DNA from: CAXBBB01 sp963815505 | GTDB lineage: Bacteria; Bacteroidota; Rhodothermia; Rhodothermales; BA12 | Length of the DNA: 64,000 nt | Direction of reading: 5' to 3' | Assembly: GCA_963815505.1 (NCBI GenBank) | Contig: CAWFGU010000026.1 | Span: forward strand, 124,001-188,000 | Shown here: in pieces, positions 57,029 to 64,000 of the stretch | Layout of the letters: each line of letters opens with the position of its first letter | Position numbering within the stretch: the first letter of the stretch is position 1 | Notes under the pieces: generated by a model | What the model was told of the DNA's origin: nothing | Seen by the model: only the letters and a program-made list of their open reading frames with translations | The model's database searches: none | Translations under genes and position numbers: made by a program

Positions 57029-57083
57029 CGGGGCACCCCTCGCCCGCCGATGCGTTGTCCCTGTCGACCTCTCGACTGCCGCC

Positions 57084-57302
57084 GTGTCCTCCAATCCTGC
57101 CGACTACCTGTTCATCATCGTCGGCACCGTCGTCGGCTTCGGGCTGCTCGCAGCGATCCTGCTGCTGCCCGTCTCGCGCTTCATCACACGCGAGCGCGAG
57201 CGCGGCGACGCGTGGAACGAAGAGATCAGCCGCCGCAAAAACCTGCCGCCTGAGCCTACGACCCAACGTGAACCAGAGGACGCAGCCGGTCCATCGTCTT
57301 GA
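57084..57302 (+). CDS. Small single-pass membrane protein
   Basis: 72 residues from a GTG at 57084. One membrane helix (YLFIIVGTVVGFGLLAAILL) is followed by a basic-charged tail. It overlaps the end of the convergent comEA gene by 47 bp. No family is recognised. Confidence 0.5.
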   Translation: MSSNPADYLFIIVGTVVGFGLLAAILLLPVSRFITRERERGDAWNEEISRRKNLPPEPTTQREPEDAAGPSS

Positions 57303-57744
57303 CACCGATGCCCTTGACGCGCTTCAACTGATCCGGGTCCGAAAACCTGCCGATCTCGTCGCGCAGGGCGATAATGCGCTCTGCCGTCTTGGGACCTATG
57401 CGCGGCAGACGCTCCAACTCGGTTTGACTTGCCGTATTGAGATTGACGTAAACCGGACCAGTGTCGGCTTTGCGCGCACGAGCGGCAGGGCGAGACGGCA
57501 GTTCGGGGATGGCAATTTCGACGGATGGAGTTACGACGTCTTCGGCGCCGAGCGATCCCAGCGAGTCGGCCAGCGCGGCGAAGCGCTCGGCGCGCGGCGA
57601 CTGAGCAGCACCTGCCTCAGATGGGGCTACAGGCAGGCGCTGAGCGGCCAATCCGCCGACGAGCAGCACGAGCAGCGTAGCGAGCGCGCGCGTCTCGATC
57701 TTGGTGAGGGCGATGTGTTCTTGAATGCGAAAGAGGATCGACAT
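57256..57744 (-). CDS. comEA: ComEA-type membrane-anchored HhH DNA-binding protein
   Basis: 162 residues from the ATG at 57744. It has an N-terminal membrane helix (ALATLLVLLVGGLAAQ), a linker, and the ComEA HhH repeat VYVNLNTASQTELERLPRIG followed by PKTAERIIALRDEIGRF and LKRVKGIGVKTMDRL. It binds DNA for uptake in competent bacteria; it could also be a general HhH envelope protein. No other competence genes are adjacent. Confidence 0.8.
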   Translation of the reverse strand: MSILFRIQEHIALTKIETRALATLLVLLVGGLAAQRLPVAPSEAGAAQSPRAERFAALADSLGSLGAEDVVTPSVEIAIPELPSRPAARARKADTGPVYVNLNTASQTELERLPRIGPKTAERIIALRDEIGRFSDPDQLKRVKGIGVKTMDRLRPLVHVGS

Positions 57745-57848
57745 GTCGGCAGTTGGCGTGTGCGTCGTCAGACCCACCTGCACGCCATCCGTAACCTCGA
57801 CCGCCGAATTTTTTCGTAACCGCCCTACTCTTCCGTCGTTCTGAACCC

Positions 57849-58640
57849 ATGATCGTCCGGACCGAAGCCGTCACCCTGCGCACGTTTCGCTACGGCGAGA
57901 CGAGTCTGATCGCGTCGCTGTTCACGCGCCACGCCGGACGCATCTCGGTGTTGGCGCGCGGCGCACGTGGCCCCAAGAGCCGCTTCGGCGCAACGCTCCA
58001 GCCGATGAGTTACACCGAAGCGCTTTATTCTTACAAGGCGACGCGCTCGCTCCAGACGCTGCGCGAGGCCAGTCACGTCGTCCGCTTCCCCGCCCTCTCG
58101 ACCGACCTAGCCCGCCTGACGCCGGGCCTGCGCATGATCGAGTTGGTGGCGGCGCTGACCGAGGAGGGCGAGCCGAACATCGCCCTTTTCAACCTGCTGA
58201 CCGAATCGCTGCAGGGCGCGAACGCCGCGCCGGATCGTCCCGAAAACGCCCTCTTCTACTTCGAGATGCGGCTCGCCCAACTGCTCGGCTTCGCTCCCCA
58301 GTTCACCAAGGACGACGTGCAATCGGTCGACGACGACGGCGGCACGCTCCGCCTCGACAGCGGACTGATCCAGTCGTACGCGTCGAGTGGCGTCGCCGAG
58401 CGTGGTGTGACGTATGGGGCCGGACGCCAGCGGATCGCTTCGCGAAGGGTGCTGCGTTCGTTCGCCGTCGCCAGCCGCGCCAGCCTGCGCGACGTGCTCC
58501 GGATGCAGATCACCGATGACGACGCCCGCGCGCTCGGTCTGCTCATAGAAGACTATGTTCGCTACCACGTAGAAGACGCGTACCCGTCACGCTCCGACGA
58601 CGTGCGTAACGCGTTACGGCCAGACTCGGCTCACTTCTGA
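57849..58640 (+). CDS. recO: DNA repair protein RecO
   Basis: 263 residues. The OB-fold N-terminus has IVRTEAVTLRTFRYGETSLI and the LARGARGPKSRFGATLQPM signature. The C-terminal helical domain lacks the four-cysteine zinc site found in some members. It loads RecA with RecR and anneals single-strand DNA. lexA follows 95 bp downstream. Confidence 0.9.
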   Translation: MIVRTEAVTLRTFRYGETSLIASLFTRHAGRISVLARGARGPKSRFGATLQPMSYTEALYSYKATRSLQTLREASHVVRFPALSTDLARLTPGLRMIELVAALTEEGEPNIALFNLLTESLQGANAAPDRPENALFYFEMRLAQLLGFAPQFTKDDVQSVDDDGGTLRLDSGLIQSYASSGVAERGVTYGAGRQRIASRRVLRSFAVASRASLRDVLRMQITDDDARALGLLIEDYVRYHVEDAYPSRSDDVRNALRPDSAHF

Positions 58641-58735
58641 TGCGCGAAGTGTCTTCGTGAAATCGGTCGAACCAGCACAAAAAAGGGCGGATCGTCTTGC
58701 CCTGAGCAGCAGGTTCGTGTAGTTTGACCACACAC

Positions 58736-59395
58736 ATGTCCACACAAAGTCGACACCCTCTCGCCATGCCCCGCCGCCAACTCACTCAGAAGCAGTACGA
58801 GTTCCTCCACTTCCTGCGCGAGTATGTCACGGAAAACGACGGCATCTGGCCGACGTACCGCGAGATGGTCGACCACTTCGATTATCGCTCGCCCAACAGC
58901 GTCACGCAGAACATTCAGGCACTCTACAAGAAAGGTTATCTGGAGCGCGACGGCGACATGTACCGGATCGTCGGCATGGAGCAGGACAAGCACGGCATTG
59001 CGGTCCACGGCATGATTTCGGCCGGGCGCTTGCAGGAAGCCGTCGAGGAGAATTTGGGGTCGATCACGCTCGACATGCTTTTTCCCGAACGCGACCGGAT
59101 GTTCGCGCTCCGCATCTCGGGCCGCTCGATGCAAGGCGCCGACCTCCACGATGGCGACTACGTCCTACTCATCGACGATGACATTCCGCAGGGCGGCATC
59201 GGCGCGGTCTTGTACGACGGCGAAACGTCGCTCAAGCGCGTCTACCAGGACGGTAGCGGTCTGCGCTTGGAGCCCTGCAACGACGAGTACAAACCGATCT
59301 ACATCAGCCCAGACATTTTCGAGGAAGTGCGCATCCTGGGTCGTTACGTCGGGCACGTCAATCAAAACGGCATCCACCGCCGGCAAGCCGCATGA
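58736..59395 (+). CDS. lexA: SOS repressor LexA
   Basis: 219 residues from the ATG at 58736; a TTG at 58724 and an ATG at 58766 (MPRRQLTQKQYEFLHF) are alternatives. The winged HTH is at about 13-75. The cleavage bond is Ala96-Gly97 in GMISAGRLQ, and the catalytic pair is Ser131 (SGRSMQGADL) and Lys167 (ETSLKRVYQ). It represses SOS genes until RecA-stimulated self-cleavage. TAGTTTGAC just upstream may be a promoter element; no SOS box is identifiable with confidence. Confidence 0.93.
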   Translation: MSTQSRHPLAMPRRQLTQKQYEFLHFLREYVTENDGIWPTYREMVDHFDYRSPNSVTQNIQALYKKGYLERDGDMYRIVGMEQDKHGIAVHGMISAGRLQEAVEENLGSITLDMLFPERDRMFALRISGRSMQGADLHDGDYVLLIDDDIPQGGIGAVLYDGETSLKRVYQDGSGLRLEPCNDEYKPIYISPDIFEEVRILGRYVGHVNQNGIHRRQAA

Positions 59396-59603
59396 GAAGA
59401 GCAGGCTCGAGGACTGCCGGCCGCGGCCATCGCAGATTTAGGCACCCGAATCTCGGATGAACTGAACGGCCTCGCTCATTGCCTGCTGGCCGATTTCGGC
59501 ATCGGTGCCGGCGCAGACAGCAGCGATCCGCTCGCTCGATTACTGGGGCGGGGCAACCGGTTACGATGCGCGGTCGTGCAATGCGGCCCTCTACTGACCG
59601 ACG

Positions 59604-60227
59604 ATGAAAAAACCCTCCTGGCGCCGTGGACTCGAAAAACGAGGCGGATTCTGGCGAAACGCCCGATGGTATGACCTCCACCTGGAGCGTCGCCTGCCGC
59701 TTGCCTTCCCCATGTTCGAGGAGATGGTACAAGCCCTTCCCCCGCTCGACGACGGCGCGCACGTGTGCGACTTGGCCTGCGCGACGGGCAACACGACGTT
59801 CACCCTGCTGACGGCGTACCCCGACGTACACCTGACGCTGCTCGACGAAGCCGACGATCTGCTCGCCGTTGCCGGAGAAAAGATCGCCGAGTTCGAGCCG
59901 GAAGCTCGACTGATGCGCGCCGACATCTCACGCGACGGCGACGCACTGCCCGGCGGCCCCTACGACATCGTCGTATCCGGATTGGCACTCGAACGGCTGG
60001 TCGGTGAAGACGCGGCGCCCGCCGAAGCCGAGACGCGGTGCGAACTGCTCTACCGCAGCGTATTCGATGCCTTGGTGCCGGGCGGCCACTTGATCGTCGG
60101 CGACCAGGTCGAAGCGTTGGGATTGTACCGCTTGATGAAAGCGATGGAGCGCGCCGGATTCGTCGACGTGGACTGCGCGTGGCGGCAAGATGACTTTTTC
60201 GTCATCGGAGGACGCGTGCCGGAGTAG
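59604..60227 (+). CDS. SAM-dependent methyltransferase-like protein
   Basis: 207 residues. A Rossmann methyltransferase core is visible: motif I VCDLACATGNTTFTL (about 53-67), LTLLDEADDLLAVA, an IVVSGLALERL motif IV-like strand and VPGGHLIVGDQVEALG after it. The N-terminus is basic (KKPSWRRGLEKRGGFWR). The substrate is unknown. It stands alone after lexA with a 208-bp gap. Confidence 0.7.
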   Translation: MKKPSWRRGLEKRGGFWRNARWYDLHLERRLPLAFPMFEEMVQALPPLDDGAHVCDLACATGNTTFTLLTAYPDVHLTLLDEADDLLAVAGEKIAEFEPEARLMRADISRDGDALPGGPYDIVVSGLALERLVGEDAAPAEAETRCELLYRSVFDALVPGGHLIVGDQVEALGLYRLMKAMERAGFVDVDCAWRQDDFFVIGGRVPE

Positions 60228-60372
60228 AGTCGTCTCAGGGTGGATCAGTCTGATAGTGGGGCAGAACGAAAGTGGAGAAACCCGCACCTCTGAAATCGGT
60301 CGCTTCCTCGCTGACGGTCAGCACGAGGTCTGCAAAGCCGTGCTCCTCAGTACTCCCCGTTCTCCCCTCCAA

Positions 60373-61215
60373 TTATCCCAGGTCGGGGACGATCGCCGCC
60401 GGGTAACTGCCCAGCACGCGCACACGTTCGCCCACTTCTTCGAGGTGAACGAGCGCGCGGGAAACGGGCTCGTCAGCCAGCCGCCCGGCGATATCGACGT
60501 AGAACACGTACTGTCCTGGACTACCGACGAGCGGGCGGCTCTCGATTTTGAGCAGATCGATTTCGCGCAGGGCGAACACAGCGAGGCTCTTGAACAGCGC
60601 CCCAGGCACGTTGGCACGGAGAGCGAACGACACACTCGTCTTATGCGGGCCGCTGACCGGTGCGACCGGCACATCGTCGGGCGTGAGCAGCAAGAAACGC
60701 GTCACGTTGGCGCGGTGAGTCGCAATGCCCCGCGCCAGCACATCCAGCCCATACACCTCGGCCGCCCGGGCGCTCGCGATGGCTGCCGTCCGGGTCAGCG
60801 CCTCGTCGCGCACCCGCCGCGCCGATCCTGCCGTATCGTAGTCGGGCACGACGGTCGCACTCGGCAGGTACTCACGCAGCCACTGCGCGCACTGCCCCAA
60901 CGCCTGCGGATGCGACCGGACTTCCCGCACGTCGGCCAGCGTCGTGTCGGGCAACGCCAACAGATGGTGGTCGATCGGCAGGTAGTGCTCGGCTCGGATG
61001 GCGAAGTCGTGCGCGCGCAGCAGGTCGTAGACGATATGGACGCTGCCGAATAGGCTATTCTCGACCGGCAGGACGGCGCGGTCGACTTCGCCCGAAGCCA
61101 ACGCTTCGAATACGTCGGCGAACGAGGCATAGCCGCGCGGCTCGCACTTCGGTGTCAGTGCGCCGCACGCAGCCTCCGAGTAGGCCCCCGGCTCTCCCTG
61201 GTAGCCGACCGTCAC
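60373..61215 (-). CDS. pheA: Prephenate dehydratase with ACT domain
   Basis: 280 residues from a GTG at 61215 (VTVGYQGEPGAYSEAACG). The catalytic domain has the VLPVENSLFGSVHIVYD segment and the ANVTRFLLL motif with the Thr-Arg-Phe triad; the ACT domain (about 200-278) has DLLKIESRPL, the phenylalanine-binding element. It makes phenylpyruvate and is feedback-regulated by phenylalanine. The start overlaps the HEPN gene stop as GTGA. Confidence 0.9.
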   Translation of the reverse strand: MTVGYQGEPGAYSEAACGALTPKCEPRGYASFADVFEALASGEVDRAVLPVENSLFGSVHIVYDLLRAHDFAIRAEHYLPIDHHLLALPDTTLADVREVRSHPQALGQCAQWLREYLPSATVVPDYDTAGSARRVRDEALTRTAAIASARAAEVYGLDVLARGIATHRANVTRFLLLTPDDVPVAPVSGPHKTSVSFALRANVPGALFKSLAVFALREIDLLKIESRPLVGSPGQYVFYVDIAGRLADEPVSRALVHLEEVGERVRVLGSYPAAIVPDLG

Positions 61216-61616
61216 GATGCGTCCGCGCCGATAACAACGCCCTCGGCCCACGCGACCGACCTATAAACAGTAGATATGGCGCGCTGACACGCATCCTCAT
61301 CCGGCTCGCCAAAGTTCGCCGGATAGCGTGTAATGACGGCATACTGATTTAGGTTAGCTACTTCGCCTACCAAATCGGCAGGAAGTGGGGCTCCCACATG
61401 CTGCGCGTCGAGCGACGACAGAACCAGATCGTGAGTTTTCCTCGCCAACTCACCGGTTTGATGCAGAATCACAGCCTCGACTGACCTCTCTGCCGCTTGC
61501 TGCGCGAGAAAACACAGGAGCTCAGGTGGGATTGCTCCTTTGGGCTCGAACTGAGCCAAAGCCAAATCGGAGTGGACGGATAGCATCCAATCGGCGACAG
61601 AATACTCGCTTCTCAT
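61212..61616 (-). CDS. HEPN domain protein, no MNT partner seen
   Basis: 134 residues from the ATG at 61616; the frame runs open upstream to an ATG at 61760 with an unconvincing arginine-rich lead. The HEPN pattern is complete: ADWMLSVHSDLALAQF, then CFLAQQAAERSVEAVILHQ, then RKTHDLVLSSL, then LNQYAVITRYPANFGEPDED, and the closing AWAEGVVIG. HEPN proteins of this type are usually paired with a nucleotidyltransferase (MNT). None is visible. The stop overlaps pheA, and argS ends 154 bp upstream of the ATG, so the three may be one transcript. Confidence 0.75.
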   Translation of the reverse strand: MRSEYSVADWMLSVHSDLALAQFEPKGAIPPELLCFLAQQAAERSVEAVILHQTGELARKTHDLVLSSLDAQHVGAPLPADLVGEVANLNQYAVITRYPANFGEPDEDACQRAISTVYRSVAWAEGVVIGADAS

Positions 61617-61769
61617 CGATCTGCGGAAAAGATTTCGTGCCCTCCGGGGTCTACGAGTGGATAGATCAAAGCCGGATGTGGCGTCGATGCACGAGACGGC
61701 AACGTAGAGATGGTCGTCGACTTGTGCGTCAGTCGGAGCGGTGAGCGTCGGCGAGGGCATGGGGCTAAG

Positions 61770-63508
61770 CTACGCCTCGTCGGTTTCGTCCGTTCGGTAC
61801 ATGCGGTCCGGCGCGGTCAGGCCAAGCAGGTGCAGACCGTTGGCGAGCGTTTGGCGAGCGGCGTCGGCCAGGGCGAGGCGAGCCGATGCGATGTCCGCGG
61901 GTTCGCCGATGATGCGGCAGGTGTCGTAGAACCGCGAGAAAGCGACAGCTACGTCACGCAGGTAGACGGGGAGCAGGTGCGGAGCGCGCTGCTCGGCGGC
62001 TCGGGCGACGACTTCGGGCATGCGAAGTAGCTCCTTGATCAGCGTCGCCTCGGCGTCCTGAGTCAGCAGAGAAAGGTCGGCGTTTTCGGTAGCGATTCCC
62101 TGCTCTTTGGCCTTGCGCAGAATCGACGCCGTCCGTGCGTGAGCGTACTGGAGGTAGAAGACGGGATTCTTGTCGGATGCCTCTTTGGCTAGGTCGAGAT
62201 CGAACTCGAGGTGCGTGCCCGGAGCGCGCATCAGAAAGAAGAACCGCGTCACGTCGACGCCCACGTCGTCCATCAACTCGTCGAGCGTGACGTAGTTGGC
62301 CTTGCGCGTCGACATCTTGACGGGCTGACCGGCGCGTACGAGCGTCACGAACTGATAGATCACCACATCGACGCGGGCGGTGTCGTAGCCCAGCACGTCG
62401 AGCGCGCTGAGCACATCGGGGTAGGTCGCGATGTGGTCAGCGCCGAACACGTCGACAGCCAGGTCGAAGCCTCGGTCCAGCTTGTCGATGTGGTAGGCAA
62501 TGTCGGGCAGGCGGTAGGTCGGCTCGCCAGTCGACTTGACCAGGACAGTATCAGCCGGTTCGCCGTCTTGTCCCAGTTTGGCATCGGGCAGCGTGCTCGT
62601 CAGAAACCACGTCGCCCCGTCGCGCTGCTCGATCATGCCCTTGCCGCGCAGTCGCTCGACGACCTGATCCACCTGACCATCGGTGTACAGTGTGTGCTCG
62701 TTGAAGTGCGTGTCCATGTGGACCTGCATCCGCTCGAGCGTTGCCGTGATGTCGGCGAAGATGGCGGTTTGCGCGGCGGTTTTGAACGGCGCTTCGTCAG
62801 CCGCGTCCATCAAGCGCGTCGCCCTGCGCGTCGACGAGCGACTGGGCGATCTCGCCGATGTAGCCGCCCAGGTATCCGCCGTCGGGAAAGTCGGCAGGAA
62901 CGCTCGTCGTCTCTCCGTCGGCTACTTCGATCTCTCTGTCGGGGCGAGTTGGATCGACCAGGCTGCGATAGCGCGCGGCGACGCTCTGGCCCAGCACCCG
63001 CATCTGCCGACCGGCGTCGTTGAAGTAGTACTCGCGCGTCACGTCGTAGCCTGTCGCCCCGAGCAGGCTCGAAATCACGTCGCCCAGGACGGCGTTGCGT
63101 CCGTGACCAACCGTCAGCGGACCGGTCGGGTTGGCGCTCACGAACTCGACCAGCGCAGTCTTTCCGGCATGCGTGTCGGTGCTGCCCCCACCGATCGCTC
63201 GCAGCGATCACGTCCGCCAGCGCTTCGGACAGGTAGGCGTCCGAGTATCGAAAGTTGAGGAAACCAGGCCCGGCGACTTCGACAGCCGACACGCGCGCTG
63301 GGTCGAGCCGCTCGCGCAACGCTGCGGCCAGTTCGTCGGCGATCTGACGCGGCGACCGGCGGAGGACGCGGGCCAGCTTCATCGCGGCAGACGTGGCGAT
63401 ATCACCGTGGTCCGGGTTAGCGGGCGTTTCGAGTTCGGGCGCGAAGTCGTCGGGAACGCCCATGTCGCGCAGAGCGGTGGCGAGTTGGTCGAGTAGGTAG
63501 GCTTCCAT
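61770..63508 (-). CDS. argS: Arginyl-tRNA synthetase, two apparent frameshifts
   Basis: From the ATG at 63508 (MEAYLLDQLATALRDMGVPD). Three frames carry successive parts: the N-terminal domain to about 63187, the catalytic start with PTGPLTVGHGRNAVLG (HIGH equivalent) to about 62812, then the rest with PVKMSTRKANYVTLDEL (KMSKS equivalent) and the C-terminal anticodon-binding helix bundle. One break is at a C5 run (63185-63189); correcting it joins to GGGSTDTHAGKTALVEF. The other is an extra base near 62812. About 578 residues joined. An essential enzyme broken twice argues for assembly indels. Confidence 0.88.
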
Positions 63509-63676
63509 GTGCGGCGGATCGGGTGCGGCGGATCGAGTATGCCGAAAGCTACCTCGCCGCCAGACCGACAAGTGGGCGACCGAGTGAAAATCCACCACCC
63601 AGCGGGATTCGGTCACGGCAGGACGGAACGGCCGCACCGCCTGCCGGGTGCGCTCGACCATCCCTAGACCGAATCG
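63509..63676. promoter_or_regulatory. Divergent promoter region between argS and a lipoprotein gene
   Basis: 168 bp separate the leftward argS and the rightward lipoprotein and should hold both promoters. No clear -7 box, repeat or RNA element stands out. Confidence 0.3.
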
Positions 63677-64000
63677 ATGCGCCTCCTTCTCGTCTGCCCT
63701 GCTACTCTGCGTCGCCGGTTGCTTTCCCGAACGATCGGAAGCACCCGACCCCGATGCGCGCCCCGATGCAGCAGATGGAGACCGGCACGATCATAGGCGA
63801 GGTGAGCACAGCAGACGACCGTCCTGTGCCAAACGCCGTCGTCTACCTGCGAGAGATCGACCTGAGCACGACGACCGACGCCACGGTCGCTTCGTTATCG
63901 GCAATCTCTCCGAAGGCGTCTACTCTATCGAGGCCGTCCCGCCCGGGACGGAGCGCATCCAGGCCACCGACGGCGTGTTCGCTACGGCAGGAGAGAGCGT
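63677..64000 (+). CDS. Lipoprotein with carboxypeptidase-regulatory-like domain, partial, apparent frameshifts
   Basis: From the ATG at 63677 to the window edge. A lipoprotein signal is in one frame (SSALLLCVAGC with Cys as lipid site), the next segment in another (METGTIIGEVSTADDRPVPN and AVVYLREIDLSTTTD), and the last in a third (GRFVIGNLSEGVYSIEAVPP, GTERIQATDG). Together they read as a carboxypeptidase regulatory-like beta-sandwich common in Bacteroidota envelope proteins. At least two indels within 300 bp; the end is truncated. Confidence 0.5.

Noticed and set aside
58641..58735. CGAACC and GGTTCG arms upstream of lexA as an SOS box
   Set aside because: The arms are about 40 bp apart, far from any known SOS operator spacing, so I do not call an operator.
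59396..59674. An open frame of about 90 codons directly after lexA, in the same register
   Set aside because: It has no convincing start codon and overlaps the methyltransferase start. Parts read like protein (LNGLAHCLLADFGIGAGADS) but no family is recognised, so it may be a remnant or chance.

Overview
The window is high-GC bacterial DNA with two parts. Positions 1 to about 26,960 are most of a Mu-type (transposable) prophage whose left end lies outside the window. From about 27,000 to 64,000 it is a host chromosome dense in housekeeping genes. The host gene set (DUF3467 protein, CGC-type bacilliredoxin, HslVU, LexA, MreBC, two PAS or hybrid histidine kinases), the near absence of clear Shine-Dalgarno sequences and the high GC suggest a member of the Rhodothermota/Bacteroidota lineage. 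That placement is an inference from content and was not tested by phylogeny.

Prophage layout. A CI-type repressor (1468) is divergent from small leftward early genes that end with a MuA C-domain-like protein. A leftward operon (7974 to 3351) encodes a Mu Gam-like protein, a gp27-like small terminase candidate, two tiny membrane proteins, the large terminase (gp28-like), a DUF935 portal (gp29-like) and a virion morphogenesis (gpG-like) protein. A rightward late region (8114 to 26857) encodes gp36-like and gp37-like proteins, a tRNA-Met, a ClpP-type head protease fused to a scaffold, a P22-type coat protein, connector and membrane proteins including a holin, a probable tail tube, and a tail chaperone with a canonical -1 slippery heptamer. 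It continues with a 1012-residue tape measure, a tail-tip protein with FN3 and Ig-like domains, and a tail fibre. No contractile sheath or baseplate genes are visible, so the virion is probably a siphovirus with a Mu-type head-packaging module. A block of AT-richer cargo (14.75 to 17.7 kb: lipoprotein, divergent HTH regulator with operator-like palindromes, WYL_2-like protein, two HNH proteins) is inserted between the tail chaperone and the tape measure. The right prophage end shows two transposase-site-like repeats 22 bp apart.

Host layout. DUF3467 protein; cystathionine beta-synthase divergent from a hybrid kinase; lon; a lipid kinase; a polyprenyl synthase followed by an RNase Z-like hydrolase; a large PAS kinase; coaE divergent from ldcA-purN-purH; mreB-mreC-dacB; hslV, an NYN-like gene and hslU; an acyltransferase and a flippase; bacilliredoxin; an NlpC/P60 peptidase; greA-mtgA; a lipoprotein; HhH proteins including ComEA; recO; lexA; a methyltransferase; then a leftward group argS, HEPN protein and pheA; and a truncated lipoprotein at the right edge.

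Data quality. At least fifteen single-base reading-frame breaks occur across the window, including inside lon and argS, several at short homopolymers. The most economical reading is uncorrected indels in the assembly. I annotate those genes as single loci with apparent frameshifts and do not claim they are pseudogenes.
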